Shown here: in pieces, positions 1 through 8,108 of the stretch
Position numbering within the stretch: the first letter of the stretch is position 1
How the letters are laid out: every line of letters starts with the position of its first letter
Source: Desulfobulbus sp.
GTDB lineage: Bacteria > Desulfobacterota > Desulfobulbia > Desulfobulbales > Desulfobulbaceae
Assembly (NCBI GenBank): GCA_028684915.1
Contig: JAQUEZ010000136.1
Location: 1-16,072 of the forward strand
Length of the DNA: 16,072 nt
Direction: 5' to 3'
Position numbers and translations under genes: made by a program
The notes under the pieces: generated by a model
What the model was told of the DNA's origin: nothing
The model's input: the letters and a program-made list of their open reading frames with translations, nothing else
The model's database searches: none

Positions 1-449
1 GTGGTGATAATCGCGCAGGAGTTTATTGCTTTTCCATCCTCTCCCTGCCAGTGATCCCAAACACCGGCCAAAGCAAAATAACCACCGCCGACAGGGCGAA
101 CAAAATAAGGCTGCTTGTGTCCTTCGACCAACTTCCACTCGAAAAATCCGCTTGCCGGGATGATACATCGCCGGTGCCTGAAAGGACTGCGGAAAGAGGG
201 CTTCTTTTCGATCCCCTCGGCCCTGGCGTTGCTCAGAGAGTATGGGGTCTTGGCTGTCTTTGACCAAAACGGCACTAGTCCCCAGTGGAGTAGGGCATAC
301 TCGACTCGGCCTGTTTCAGGGGTAGTGCAAATGGCCAAGATATCCTGGGTCGGAGCTATGTTGTAGCTCTCAAAGGGGGGAGGTTCGGGAAGTTGGAGAG
401 ATTCGTAACCGAAAGATCCATTACCGAAGAAAGCAAAGCGGCCGCACAT
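1..449 (-). CDS. SRAP domain protein (YedK/HMCES family), C-terminus cut off by window edge
   Basis: SRAP proteins use a Cys at position 2 to form a stable thiazolidine crosslink with abasic sites in single-stranded DNA and so shield them during replication. Reading from ATG 449 towards position 1 gives 149 residues with no stop. The protein begins MCGRF, so the catalytic Cys2 is present after Met removal. It then shows YNIAPTQ (29-35), HWGLVPFWSK (55-64), NARAE (74-78, with Asn74), RRCIIPASGFFEWK (93-106, with Glu104) and an FALAGVWDHW stretch (125-134). Asn74 and Glu104 sit almost exactly where E. coli YedK has Asn75 and Glu105. The catalytic His (about 160) would lie past the left edge. 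The family is usually about 220 residues, so roughly 70 are missing. The upstream ribosome site is only a weak A/G-rich run. The family assignment is firm; in vivo role is inferred from the family. Confidence 0.95.
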   Translation of the reverse strand, partial: MCGRFAFFGNGSFGYESLQLPEPPPFESYNIAPTQDILAICTTPETGRVEYALLHWGLVPFWSKTAKTPYSLSNARAEGIEKKPSFRSPFRHRRCIIPASGFFEWKLVEGHKQPYFVRPVGGGYFALAGVWDHWQGEDGKAINSCAIIT

Positions 450-560
450 TTTCTTTTTGGATTAAGTGATGAAAACGAGATGACTGATAACGAATACTGC
501 GCCAGCAAATGTGGTGCCGGTGATCATAAACGCCAAACATAATTACCAACGCAAGGAGGA

Positions 561-629
561 ATGACCATGAACTGTGACATCATCAACTTTCCGATTTTAG
601 CGGATTTCTTACGAGGTTCTCGAAAGTAA
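561..629 (+). CDS. Very short ORF with a strong ribosome site, possibly a gene remnant
   Basis: An AAGGAGG at 553-559 lies 7 bases before ATG 567 (an in-frame ATG also occurs at 561). The reading frame ends at TAA 627-629 after only 20-22 residues (MNCDIINFPILADFLRGSRK from 567). It runs convergently into the end of the small membrane protein gene at 583-786. The ribosome site is the only support. It may be the truncated start of a lost gene or a tiny peptide. I do not recognise it. Confidence 0.2.
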   Translation: MTMNCDIINFPILADFLRGSRK

Positions 630-786
630 AAGAAAAATAGAACGCACTTGCCGCAATATATGCATTCAGAATAGAATTGCTCCATTCCGAAAATATGCCA
701 AACCCTCCGTAAGTATTAGCATAAACTAAGACGACACCTGCCGACATAAGAAAAACAACGAGGTAGATGTGCAGCTTTCTTTTCAT
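583..786 (-). CDS. Small two-helix membrane protein, unknown function
   Basis: A 67-residue protein with a basic start (MKRK) followed by a hydrophobic helix at about residues 6-23 (IYLVVFLMSAGVVLVYA) and a second apolar segment at about 39-56 (ILNAYIAASAFYFSFTF). This predicts a small inner-membrane hairpin with both ends in the cytoplasm, since Lys/Arg lie before helix 1 and after helix 2. A GGAG lies 6 bases before the ATG at 786, which supports translation. No family was recognised. It stands alone between the SRAP gene and the dehydrogenase and shares a strand with both. Confidence 0.5.
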   Translation of the reverse strand: MKRKLHIYLVVFLMSAGVVLVYANTYGGFGIFSEWSNSILNAYIAASAFYFSFTFENLVRNPLKSES

Positions 787-1056
787 TTATTCTCCAAAAG
801 TAAATCGCCCTCGGCAGCATGTTTTCAAGCAAGATAAACAGGAGATACATTGACTCCTAATGCTTATAATCAATTTGCTAGCGTCGCTTCGCTGCGATCG
901 GTATCTTATTTATTGCGAAACAATTGGTCCAGTTTAGAGCGGAATCTTAACGCGCTGACCTGGGTGCTTGAAAATGGTTCGCCGGCGAGATTTGGCTTAA
1001 TTCGTCAGGCAATCATCTACTGCGGCCTGTGCAGCGCCCAGAGTGAAGTTTCCGGA

Positions 1057-1851
1057 TTATAAATCTCGCACGTCCCAGTTCCCGCCATGCAGGCGGCGTG
1101 GGTCCCTGGCCAGCAGCCGGACCAGTCCCGCAGAGGATTGCTCCGGGGTCATCAGCTGCCCTTGCTCCTTCCAAGGCCGAAACACGGCCTGAAGCTGCTT
1201 GGCTGCCCCGCCTTGGGACTCTCGAGCCTGGACCTGCATTCGTGTTTCCACGATACCCGGACGATAAATCAGGGTGGTAACGCTGGGCGCTTCGGCGGCC
1301 AGTTGCCGGGCCAAATGCTCTTCCGCGGCCTTGGCCGCGCAGTAGGCCGCGATGCCCGGCTGGGTCTTTTCCGCGGCCCCGGAGCCGAAAAACACGGCCA
1401 GCCCCTCGCCCTTGGACAGCAAATCGGGAAGGCAGCAGCGGATCAACTGATGGCCGGCCATAACATTGGCCGCAAACACCGCCTGAAAATCCCCGGATGA
1501 AAGCTCCCAGATATACGGCCCAGGGTGCAGCTGGCCAGCGGCATGAATGAAACCTTGGAAGTTTCCTATAGCCCGGGCGGCTTCCAGCATGGAGGCCACA
1601 GTCTCGGCCTTGGAAGCGTCCCCGGCCACAATAACCACCACGGCCTTGGGCGCTACGCCATCTTCGGCGCACAGCTCGCGAGTTTCCCGCAACATGTCGC
1701 CGCTTCGGGCGTTGATCACCAAGTTCACGCCTTCCCTGGCCAAGGCCACGGCTAAGGCCCGCCCGATGCCCATGGACGCGCCGGTAAGCAGCAGGGTTTT
1801 GCCGCGAAAAAAATGCGACACGTGTGTTTCCGATATATTAGCCTCCTCCAT
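1057..1851 (-). CDS. Short-chain dehydrogenase/reductase (SDR)
   Basis: A cytoplasmic NAD(P)-dependent oxidoreductase of the classical SDR fold; substrate unknown. Numbered from ATG 1851 (264 residues), it has the dinucleotide motif TGASMGIG at 23-30, a structural HAAG at 103-106 (NAG-type motif with His for Asn), the helix Asn near 129, catalytic Ser157 (FFGSG), and YCAAK giving Tyr170 and Lys174. The tetrad is therefore complete. The frame stays open upstream to ATG 1920, which would add 23 residues. That start has no ribosome site, while ATG 1851 has AGGA 7 bases upstream and leaves only a short lead before the Rossmann fold, so I prefer 1851. GC content is clearly higher than in the cupin and selO genes to its right, suggesting a different origin. 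The general family is certain, the reaction is not. Confidence 0.9.
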   Translation of the reverse strand: MEEANISETHVSHFFRGKTLLLTGASMGIGRALAVALAREGVNLVINARSGDMLRETRELCAEDGVAPKAVVVIVAGDASKAETVASMLEAARAIGNFQGFIHAAGQLHPGPYIWELSSGDFQAVFAANVMAGHQLIRCCLPDLLSKGEGLAVFFGSGAAEKTQPGIAAYCAAKAAEEHLARQLAAEAPSVTTLIYRPGIVETRMQVQARESQGGAAKQLQAVFRPWKEQGQLMTPEQSSAGLVRLLARDPRRLHGGNWDVRDL

Positions 1852-1954
1852 CAGTTCATCCTGGATCAAATTTTTTTCGGGATAATTTTCCTGCGCCAAA
1901 AGTCGAGATACTTCCAACATGGACAGGAGAAATGTGGGCTCTAATTAACGGTTC

Positions 1955-1984
1955 AGATTGTGGCTCACTGAGCTCTCACAATCT
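1955..1984. terminator. Hairpin between the cupin and dehydrogenase genes
   Basis: AGATTGTG at 1955-1962 and CACAATCT at 1977-1984 form a perfect 8-bp stem. Inside it, GCTC/GAGC can form a second 4-bp stem. It lies 18 bases past the cupin stop on the minus strand, the right place to end a selO-cupin transcript. There is no clear U-run on either side, so it may instead be an mRNA-stabilising hairpin or an operator. Confidence 0.35.
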
Positions 1985-2002
1985 AACATTATTCATTATG
2001 TC

Positions 2003-2374
2003 CTATATTTTATCATCATCTCGATGAACTGTTTCGGGAGAAAAGGCAGGCAAACAAACAGCTATATATTCTGCACCATCTTCAGTCGGAGTACTATATT
2101 GTACCCACTCATTTTTATTTATAATAATTGCTTCGCCCGCATGTACTTCAAATTCATTTGATTTAGTTTTGACCTTCAACATTCCTTTTAGTACTACTGT
2201 ATACTCAGCAAATTCTGGTTTTTGGCAAGGTTCAACCCAACCCCCCGGACTAACCATTCGAGCTATACTTAAAACTGACGTTTGAGAGTTAACTAACCCA
2301 ATATATTCTTCAATTATTTTGGGTTTGTTACCTGCTGCTTGAATAATGGTTGGCTTTTTTATTTTAGTAGCCAT
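2003..2374 (-). CDS. Single-domain cupin protein
   Basis: A 123-residue protein with a single cupin beta-barrel. The first motif region reads about PGGWVEPCQKPEFAEYTVVL and the second VHAGEAIIINKNEWVQYSTP. The usual two metal-binding His residues of motif 1 are absent, so a metal enzyme role is doubtful and a ligand-binding or regulatory role is possible. It ends with PAFSPETVHRDD, a tail I associate with small cupin_2 proteins. ATG 2374 is preferred over the in-frame ATG 2380 because AAAGGA then sits 6-8 bases upstream instead of 2. The selO stop is only about 40 bases upstream on the same strand, so the two may be cotranscribed. Substrate and role unknown. Confidence 0.8.
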   Translation of the reverse strand: MATKIKKPTIIQAAGNKPKIIEEYIGLVNSQTSVLSIARMVSPGGWVEPCQKPEFAEYTVVLKGMLKVKTKSNEFEVHAGEAIIINKNEWVQYSTPTEDGAEYIAVCLPAFSPETVHRDDDKI

Positions 2375-2416
2375 TGACATTTCCTTTTATAAAAAGGATT
2401 TCAATTTTATTAAAAA

Positions 2417-4120
2417 TCAAGATGAACAGCTATAGTGCGACACGCCACCAACGTTAAAAAACTCTCTAGGTTTTAGACGATAATATTTATCCTCTACTTC
2501 TTGTGATTGCTCATCGTATGGGTAGCTAAGTATTTCTTGCAACTCTCTAACTAAGGCGTAGTCACCCTGCATGGCTTGTTGGTAGGCGGGGGCAATCAAC
2601 CACTCTCGCCATGTGTATTTTGGGTTAGTCCGTTTCATACTTGCTGATATCTCAGCCAAATTGCCGTCTTTAACGACGAGATCGCGCCAGCTTTTTAGCC
2701 AATATTGCCATTGCTCATCGAGTTGTTGTGAAGTTTTAATGTAGAAGCTCTTTTTCAATGCTGAAACATCCTCTGGTATATGGGATAACTCACGGAAGAA
2801 AATGGTGTAATCCACCTCTGATTGAGTCATTAGCTGCATTAATTTCTTAAATAACTGTGGGTTATATTCAGTCAAGCCAAGTTTGGCCGCCCACATTTTT
2901 TGAAGTTGTTTTTGCATTTCTTCTGCAAAGCCATGGCGCACGTGGTCGAAATGTTCTAAAGCTTCAGTATATTCTGCGAGTAACGGTCTCACAGCTGTCC
3001 AGAACATATGGTAATTCGCTTCCGCTGCGATTGGCTGACTGAAGAATGAAAAGTGTTCGCCGCCGCCAGTCCAAGGTTGATACTCAGGGTCAAATATTTC
3101 ACAGAATCCAAATGGTCCATAGTCGAGGGTAAAGCCGCCAGCGGCGCAATTGTCACTATTATAATTACCCTGGCAGTAACCAACCCTTAGCCAATTGGCC
3201 ACCAGTAAAGTAAGACGCTGGCGAAACAGCTTAGCCAACTCAACCAATTGATCTGCAAAAACAAGATGTTGGTTAATGTCGATTTTGTATTCTCGTTCAA
3301 TTAAATGCGACACAATCATGCGCAACTCTTCAAATGCTCTTGGATGAGCATTGCTGCGGGCGCGGCGGGCAAATAACTCTAGCTGACCAACACGTAAAAA
3401 GGATGGTGCAACGCGAGTTGAAATAGCCACAGGATTGTCCACCAAAATATCAGGATCGGTGGAGTGGGAGTCTTGAGAATACCAAGGCCGGGTAACTGTC
3501 TCAGATTTAGAAACATAGAGTGTTAAAGAGCGGGATGTCGGAACACCTAAAGCCTGCATATATTCTTGAGCTAGAAACTCACGCACACTTGAACGTAGTA
3601 CTGCACGCCCGTCGGCACCACGACAATAAGGTGTTGAGCCGCCACCTTTCAATTGCATTTCCCAGCGCTGCCCATTGAGTATTCCTTCAAATACAGATAT
3701 CGCCCGACCATCGCCATAACCATTACCGGTACCAAATGGACATTGTTGAGTATATTCGGTGCCAAAAATCGACAATGCATAGCCAGTCGCCCAGCCAACC
3801 TGACGCATAGGCTCATGCGCAGCAGAGAGATCACCAGAGAATATCTGGCGAAATTTTGCATTAAGTGCCAGCTCGTCACTCAGCCCAAGTTCATTAAAAA
3901 AAATTCTGCTATGGGTTACATATTCTGGTTCTGCAAGCGGCGTGGGCTTCACAGGTACGAAATGACCAGAAAAAACCTGACGGGCACGGTGGTCATCACC
4001 ATCTTCGGTGGCATCAGGGTCGGCATTCAAGGTATCCATCAGAGAATAATCAGCTAATCGCGCAAACTCATCGAAGGTCGTTACGCAGGGCTCAGCAGAT
4101 GGTTTAGATATATATGGCAT
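2417..4120 (-). CDS. selO: Protein adenylyltransferase SelO (YdiU family), long form
   Basis: SelO is a pseudokinase-fold enzyme that transfers AMP from ATP to hydroxyl groups of target proteins and is tied to redox homeostasis. Visible hallmarks are [16 protein letters not shown] with the ATP-binding Lys, [13 protein letters not shown] with the helix-C Glu, the catalytic-loop region QGNYNSDNC, and LDYGPFGF with the metal-binding Asp. The protein ends in CSS, with Cys third from last, as in E. coli SelO, where this Cys forms a regulatory disulfide. At 567 residues it is longer than E. coli YdiU (478). It carries insertions, for example around [14 protein letters not shown], that fit the longer class. 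I chose ATG 4120 because AAAGGTG lies 9 bases upstream; an in-frame GTG at 4132 overlaps that ribosome site. Neighbouring MsrA and MsrB support an oxidative-stress theme. Confidence 0.95.
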   Translation of the reverse strand: MPYISKPSAEPCVTTFDEFARLADYSLMDTLNADPDATEDGDDHRARQVFSGHFVPVKPTPLAEPEYVTHSRIFFNELGLSDELALNAKFRQIFSGDLSAAHEPMRQVGWATGYALSIFGTEYTQQCPFGTGNGYGDGRAISVFEGILNGQRWEMQLKGGGSTPYCRGADGRAVLRSSVREFLAQEYMQALGVPTSRSLTLYVSKSETVTRPWYSQDSHSTDPDILVDNPVAISTRVAPSFLRVGQLELFARRARSNAHPRAFEELRMIVSHLIEREYKIDINQHLVFADQLVELAKLFRQRLTLLVANWLRVGYCQGNYNSDNCAAGGFTLDYGPFGFCEIFDPEYQPWTGGGEHFSFFSQPIAAEANYHMFWTAVRPLLAEYTEALEHFDHVRHGFAEEMQKQLQKMWAAKLGLTEYNPQLFKKLMQLMTQSEVDYTIFFRELSHIPEDVSALKKSFYIKTSQQLDEQWQYWLKSWRDLVVKDGNLAEISASMKRTNPKYTWREWLIAPAYQQAMQGDYALVRELQEILSYPYDEQSQEVEDKYYRLKPREFFNVGGVSHYSCSS

Positions 4121-4332
4121 TGTTGCAAACACCTTTCGCTAAGGGGATCGCGATTTTTGCGCTTTGTCAGAAGAGATACAGTAGGCACATCAAGTTGGAA
4201 TCAAATTACCTTTTAGAGCAGTTACCTCGTAGTCTCAATCTACCTTACGCTGGCAGGGTTTGAGGCTATTCCTGATTTTCTCTGGCTGAGCCGAGTAAAC
4301 ATTTTTCCAACGAGTCACAACTGACAGGAGTA

Positions 4333-4839
4333 TTATTTATCTGCCCTTTTCGGCAATACCCAGTTCGAGCGCGGGTAGTGACAGGTGTAGCCGCTGGGGA
4401 AACGTTCCAGATAATCCTGATGTTCAGGCTCGGCCTCCCAGAAGTCGCCAACCGGCGCGAGTTCGGTAGTTACTTTTCCCGGCCACAAGTTCGAGGCATT
4501 GACGTCGGTAATCGTGTCGAGCGCCGTTTGCTTCTGGGCGTCATTAACGCAATAAATCGCCGAACGATAAGACGCGCCTCGATCATTACCCTGCCGGTTG
4601 GCGGTGGTGGGGTCGTGTATCTGGAAAAAGAATTCCAAGATTTGGCGATAGGAAATCTCATCAGGGTTAAAGAAGATTTCGATACCTTCGGCGTGAGAAC
4701 CATGATTACGATAAGTGGCGTTGTGCACGTCGCCACCGGTGTATCCAACCCGCGTTTTCTCCACGCCCGGTAGTTTGCGGATCAGATCCTGCATGCCCCA
4801 GAAACAGCCTCCTGCCAAAACTGCACGTTCCTGTGTCAT
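4333..4839 (-). CDS. msrA: Peptide-methionine (S)-S-oxide reductase MsrA
   Basis: MsrA reduces the S epimer of methionine sulfoxide in proteins using a catalytic Cys. The 168-residue protein has the active-site motif GGCFWG at 10-15 with Cys12, followed by [40 protein letters not shown] and [16 protein letters not shown]. All are in the family order and the length is normal. No CxxC or other obvious C-terminal recycling Cys pair follows, so regeneration may rely on one resolving Cys or on external thioredoxin. The start ATG overlaps the msrB stop by one base (TAATG), so translation is probably coupled to msrB. Confidence 0.97.
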   Translation of the reverse strand: MTQERAVLAGGCFWGMQDLIRKLPGVEKTRVGYTGGDVHNATYRNHGSHAEGIEIFFNPDEISYRQILEFFFQIHDPTTANRQGNDRGASYRSAIYCVNDAQKQTALDTITDVNASNLWPGKVTTELAPVGDFWEAEPEHQDYLERFPSGYTCHYPRSNWVLPKRADK

Positions 4840-5285
4840 TACTTGCCCTCCACTTGGTTGATATAAACACCGTAGCCTTCCTCCTCCATATCATCCCGGT
4901 GGATAAAGCGCAGCGAAGCCGAATTGATGCAGTAGCGCAGGCCTCCGCGATCCTGCGGGCCATCCGGGAATACATGACCCAGATGGCTGCCGCCATGAAC
5001 CGAGCGGACCTCAGTGCGGATCATGCCGTGGCTGGTGTCGCGCAATTCATTAATGTACGCTGGTTCAATGGGTTTAGTGAAGCTGGGCCAACCACAGCCC
5101 GATTCGAACTTGTCAGACGATGCAAACAACGGTTCGCCAGACACAATATCTACATAGATGCCAGGCGCGTGATTGTTAAGATACTCGCCTGTCCCTGGAC
5201 GCTCCGTGCCACCTTGCTGGGTTACTCGGTGCTGTTCCGGCGTCAGATTGGCGACGGCGTCTTCAGATTTCTTGTACATCTCCAT
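4839..5285 (-). CDS. msrB: Peptide-methionine (R)-S-oxide reductase MsrB, zinc-less form
   Basis: MsrB reduces the R epimer of methionine sulfoxide and complements MsrA. The 148-residue protein has the SGCGWPSF motif with Cys64, [10 protein letters not shown] (101-110) and the active-site motif RYCINSASL with catalytic Cys119. Cys64 is the likely resolving residue. The two CxxC pairs that bind structural zinc in many MsrB proteins are replaced here (VDIVSGEP near 45-52 and the DGPQDRGG stretch), so this is the zinc-free type. AAGGAGA lies 6 bases before ATG 5285. It is the upstream partner of msrA in a two-gene unit, perhaps led by the zinc-ribbon gene 60 bases upstream. Confidence 0.97.
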   Translation of the reverse strand: MEMYKKSEDAVANLTPEQHRVTQQGGTERPGTGEYLNNHAPGIYVDIVSGEPLFASSDKFESGCGWPSFTKPIEPAYINELRDTSHGMIRTEVRSVHGGSHLGHVFPDGPQDRGGLRYCINSASLRFIHRDDMEEEGYGVYINQVEGK

Positions 5286-5345
5286 GAAATTCTCCTTGAG
5301 CGTGCTTGTATAGCATTTGCCTCGAAAACAATATGCCCAACGCTG

Positions 5346-5564
5346 TCAAGGCCGTATCACTTTTTTTGAATCGCACAAATGTCCGGCATCTGGAGCAAGT
5401 CCGCCACAGGTGGCGCAGGTATATTTCATTTCTGGCAAATGTTCTCCACAGACCTGATCAGTGGATGTCGCACACAACTTCCCTTCAAGATCCTCGGTGC
5501 CAGGATTACAGAGCCTATTTGAATGCTCTGAAGTTGCACCGCAGTTCATGCATTTATATGTCAT
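5346..5564 (-). CDS. Small protein with two zinc-ribbon-like Cys clusters
   Basis: A 72-residue protein with a clear internal repeat. The N-terminal half is YKCMNCGATSEHSNRLC and the C-terminal half YTCATCGGLAPDAGHLC, each a CxxC knuckle followed by a further Cys, with more Cys between (KLC, QVC). This predicts two metal-binding ribbons, most likely zinc. AAGGAGG lies 5 bases before ATG 5564. The frame stays open to 5660, but the extra N-terminus has no ribosome site. It sits 60 bases upstream of msrB on the same strand and could belong to the same redox-responsive unit. I do not recognise a named family and propose no reaction. Confidence 0.75.
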   Translation of the reverse strand: MTYKCMNCGATSEHSNRLCNPGTEDLEGKLCATSTDQVCGEHLPEMKYTCATCGGLAPDAGHLCDSKKVIRP

Positions 5565-5660
5565 GGCGTCCTCCTTATCATCTTGACGAATCAAACAAGC
5601 AGCCAGCCACGCTAGCCACCCTAATAGCTCGAAGCTAAGGAAGACGGCATGGCTTGTCAA

Positions 5661-6351
5661 TGTTTGGAAAACCTAAAATTAGAGTCAGGCAGCGGTCGGC
5701 ATAAGTTGGGTTGGGTGTATGGTGGGCGAAAATTTGAGACCGGATCGAGCCCAAAATTTTATCTCTTTATATCGGGGCTATGCATACCGCGAGAGGTTGG
5801 CTAGTCGTTGGGTGAGGCAAGAGAGAAGGTAGAAAACTGACCGCAACTAATCGGAAACACATAAATATCGGCAGGGCTTTCCTTAAATTGCTGGTACTAG
5901 TGCACCAAGGCCGGATGCTCAAGGAAATGATACTGTTTATGCCTGGTTCGGCAGGATGTCGGGCAGGATCCAAGTAGAAGTGGCTTGGGGCTGGTTGAGG
6001 TAAACAGGAGATATCGTAACTTTGAGGGTTTCAATAACCTGCAGGCCATCCCCACTTAGGACACGGGCAATCCAATCCCGTACCTATCCTTTTTAAAGGG
6101 TAGCAAACCGGCCGCTGAATAATGCCGAATATCGGTAATTTGTTTCTACTTACCAACCTTGACGATGCATGCATTGTTGAAAACGACGACTACCAACACG
6201 ATAATCATGAGAATTGCCCATATGCGCGCTTTTGGCTCACTCGATCATGATGGTCACGGTGATAGCCGTCATTGTCTGCGGAAGCATTCGAGAATGACCC
6301 AAAAGTAATTACCGCAATATGGGCAAAGCTACCGGCCAGAAGGACTTGGGA
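5661..6351. other. Intergenic stretch without a recognisable gene
   Basis: About 690 bases with no ORF that combines a ribosome site, reasonable length and recognisable protein sequence. A short minus-strand frame near 6150-6210 encodes a Val/Ile-rich apolar stretch (MIIVLVVVVFNNA) but is too short to claim. The region may hold decayed genes, and its right part supplies the terminator region for the DUF4242 gene. I see no RNA gene or clear mobile element. Confidence 0.4.
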
Positions 6352-6624
6352 TTATTCTGCGCTAGTCGGATCAATAACCGATTTGATTTCTGAAATGCTA
6401 TTGGCTGGAAAACCCCCCTTCTGAGCATGCTCTCGAACGGCCTCTTCACTTGGTGCTATGTATACACAATAGATTTTATTTTCAGTGACATAGCTTTGCA
6501 CCCACTGGATCTGCGGCCCCATTGCATTGAGCACTCCGCATGATTTTTGAGAAATAGCCTTCAGCTCCGATGGTGAAAGCTTTCCGGCTCCTGGAATTTC
6601 TCGTTCGATAACGTATTTTGGCAT
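6352..6624 (-). CDS. DUF4242 family protein
   Basis: A 90-residue protein beginning MPKYVIEREIPGAG. It continues LSPSELKAISQKSCGVL, IQWVQSYVTENKIYCVYIAP, EEAVREHAQKGGFPANSI and a VIDPTSAE tail. This is the typical layout of the DUF4242 (SCO4226-like, small ferredoxin-like fold) family, full length. Family members have been linked to nickel binding, but function in bacteria is largely unknown. AAAGGGGGA lies upstream of ATG 6624. It is monocistronic here. Confidence 0.9.
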   Translation of the reverse strand: MPKYVIEREIPGAGKLSPSELKAISQKSCGVLNAMGPQIQWVQSYVTENKIYCVYIAPSEEAVREHAQKGGFPANSISEIKSVIDPTSAE

Positions 6625-6861
6625 GGCCGTCCCCCTTTACTTGAAAGAATAAGTTGGCACTAAAAATATAATGCGAAACACATCACTAAGCCACTATCTG
6701 TCTTGTCTTGGACACGGATTAGTTCCTTGAGTTGTGTTTTTTCTTCGAAAATCACCAACACTCGATGTGTTGAGTTACGCGGGTAAAACAAGATGAACTT
6801 GAGTCAAGATTTTTCAGAGATAAGGTGACTCTGCATCGAAAAACGTGGTGCATCTCCGATT

Positions 6862-7096
6862 CTACCCGGTTCTATAATTCGGCTGAGCATTGATGCCATG
6901 ATCGGAAACCGGCGTCCAATCGCCTGCCTCCGCGCACTTTCCATCCTTCCAGGCATTGAGCAGTTCCACCAGATGATAGGCAACACTCGCTGTCGCCCAA
7001 GCACACCGATCCTAGCGTTTGGGGCTATCCAAGGGCTTGTCGGCGACCGCCATCCACTTCGCCCAACGGCACGTTGGAAAAACTCGCTGGAAATGG
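6862..7096 (-). pseudogene. Possible gene remnant with an in-frame TAG, next to the distal end of array 1
   Basis: Reading leftward from the distal CRISPR repeat, one frame encodes HHFQRVFPTCRWAKWMAVADKPLDSPKR in two pieces of ordinary-looking protein, then TAG at 7012-7014. In the same frame it continues as DRCAWATASVAYHLVELLNAW, KDGKCAEAGDWTPVSDHGINA and QPNYRTG to TAG at 6862-6864. The sequence looks protein-like on both sides of the amber codon, which suggests a gene fragment inactivated by a nonsense change and cut by the array. I do not recognise the family. The stretch 6625-6861 to its left holds nothing else I can name. Confidence 0.3.
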
Positions 7097-7133
7097 TGAA
7101 TCATCCCGTTCACAAATCCGGTCAGTCCCATCC
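7050..7133. repeat. 84-bp block shared with 12130-12213 (copy 1)
   Basis: These 84 bases are identical to 12130-12213. The block contains a CCAACG-GCA-CGTTGG palindrome, a spacer-like stretch and the degenerate last repeat of the array. It marks the leader-distal ends of arrays 1 and 3 as copies of one ancestral array end. Confidence 0.9.
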
Positions 7134-7278
7134 CTGCTTTTGACGAATAGGGCCGGAAGGTTTTTGGGGGTTTTCATCCCGTTCACATATCCGGTCAGTC
7201 CCATCAGAATACGGGTTTGATGATGTGAACTGGGGCTCTTTTGTTTTCATCCCGTTCACAAATCCGGTCAGTCCCATC
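7097..7278 (-). CRISPR. CRISPR array 1: three type B repeats, two spacers
   Basis: Repeats of 36 bases lie at 7097-7132, 7170-7205 and 7243-7278. The plus-strand type B repeat starts GTTTTCATCCCGTTCACAAA and ends ATCCGGTCAGTCCCATC. The leftmost copy is degenerate (TGAA instead of GTTT at its left end) and the middle one has ACATAT for ACAAAT. Spacers are 37 bases each (7133-7169, 7206-7242). Read on the minus strand the repeat ends in GAAAAC, typical of a CRISPR repeat 3' handle. With the degenerate repeat on the left and the leader-like sequence on the right, transcription is leftward. It lies directly downstream of the RT-cas1-cas2-cas2 operon. Confidence 0.95.
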
Positions 7279-7520
7279 ACTACCGTCGCCGCACCCTGAT
7301 TTTCCAGGGGCCTGCTGGGCGGTTTGCGGCGCGGCAGCCTTTCGGCGGTCTGTCCGTGCCGTTTTTTGCAAAAAAAAATCGCATTTTTCCAAATGATTCC
7401 AAAGCGCGGCGCACCATTCACCTCCATTTTTACGCACCTTGTTGATCTTCCGTTTATTGTAAACATTTCACCCTTTTGCGAACCCAAAATCTTGAAGTGC
7501 GCCGCGAAATTTTTTGTACA
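7279..7520 (-). promoter_or_regulatory. CRISPR leader of array 1
   Basis: About 240 bases between the array and the second cas2 stop, homologous to the sequences right of arrays 2 and 3. The 27 bases next to the repeat (7280-7306, starting CTACCGTCGCCGCACC) are invariant in all three copies. Further out, motifs such as TTTCGGCGGTCTG and GCGCGGCGCACCATTCACC are also shared. Relative to leaders 2 and 3 it has many substitutions and a net two-base length change, so it is the most diverged copy. It should hold the pre-crRNA promoter and integration signals. Confidence 0.85.
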
Positions 7521-7539
7521 TCTGGATCGAACCAGCATT

Positions 7540-7821
7540 TCACAGCAGATAATAATCAACATCCACTGTTTTTCTCCCCGCTCCATCCACCCGCACTTTA
7601 TGCACATCCTTGGGGCACAGGGGATAATAGCGAACATGGTCTTGTTTAACATCAATAATCCGGGCAATGCGACCTTGCAGTTCCACCAATTCTTCTGCAT
7701 TTAAGAAGCATTCAAACAAACTGCGCTGCACCCGCACCCCGAAGTTTTCCAGCGTATCCGCAACCCGGCGCAGACGTTTTGGCTCACGCACATCAAAACA
7801 GATTGCAAAAAATCCGCTCAT
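7540..7821 (-). CDS. cas2: Cas2, second copy in the adaptation operon
   Basis: Cas2 is the small ferredoxin-fold dimer that, with Cas1, forms the spacer integrase. This 93-residue protein starts MSGFFAICFDVREPKRLRRVA, here as the first beta strand with Asp10, then NFGVRVQRSLFECFL (strand 2 motif), and ends in a beta strand DVDYYLL. YYPLCP near residues 65-70 is typical of Cas2. Its start overlaps the preceding cas2 stop by 4 bases (ATGA), so translation is coupled. It shares the V-R-V-Q-x-S-x-F-E-C-F core with the first Cas2 but is otherwise quite different, so this is not a recent duplication. Leader 1 begins about 20 bases past its stop. Confidence 0.93.
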   Translation of the reverse strand: MSGFFAICFDVREPKRLRRVADTLENFGVRVQRSLFECFLNAEELVELQGRIARIIDVKQDHVRYYPLCPKDVHKVRVDGAGRKTVDVDYYLL

Positions 7822-8108
7822 GCCAGGAAAAATCCCTCATCGCACACCCTGTTTCCTTGCCCTTGGTGCGAGACAGCCTCTTTGCACCAGGCGCAAAGCG
7901 GATACCAGCGGAGGCTGTCTTCCGGGGTGAGCAGTGCTGTTAACTGGAGCCGAAGCGCGGCCTGTTGCGCTTCATCCAGAAAACACTCGAACACGGAATA
8001 CTGCACCCGGACGCCATGATCGTGCAGGATATTCGCGACCTTACGCCGAATGGCATCTTCTTCAATATCGTAGGCGATCATCCAGCAACGGCTCCTCACA
8101 CCACTCAT
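7818..8108 (-). CDS. cas2: Cas2, first copy in the adaptation operon
   Basis: A 96-residue Cas2 with MIAYDIEEDAIRRKVANIL (strand 1, Asp14), HGVRVQYSVFECFL (strand 2) and RWYPLC near 67-72. After this it has an unusual Cys-rich segment (CAWCKEAV) and a C-terminal CDEGFFLA. Together with the RT-Cas1 protein encoded just upstream it should form the integrase complex. The start overlaps the RT-cas1 stop by 4 bases and the stop overlaps the next cas2 start by 4 bases, so all three are translated as one unit. With two different Cas2 proteins available, a Cas2 heterodimer is possible; this is inference. Confidence 0.93.
   Translation of the reverse strand: MSGVRSRCWMIAYDIEEDAIRRKVANILHDHGVRVQYSVFECFLDEAQQAALRLQLTALLTPEDSLRWYPLCAWCKEAVSHQGQGNRVCDEGFFLA

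Noticed and set aside
850..1062. Plus-strand 70-residue frame starting with TTG
   Set aside because: No ribosome site, no recognisable family, and it runs into the end of the dehydrogenase gene.
5767..5973. Minus-strand 68-residue frame in the intergenic stretch
   Set aside because: No ribosome site and low-complexity Pro/Ser content; judged non-coding.
7012..7014. Pyrrolysine or other read-through at the in-frame TAG
   Set aside because: No supporting genes or context in the window; a nonsense mutation in a fragment is the simpler reading.
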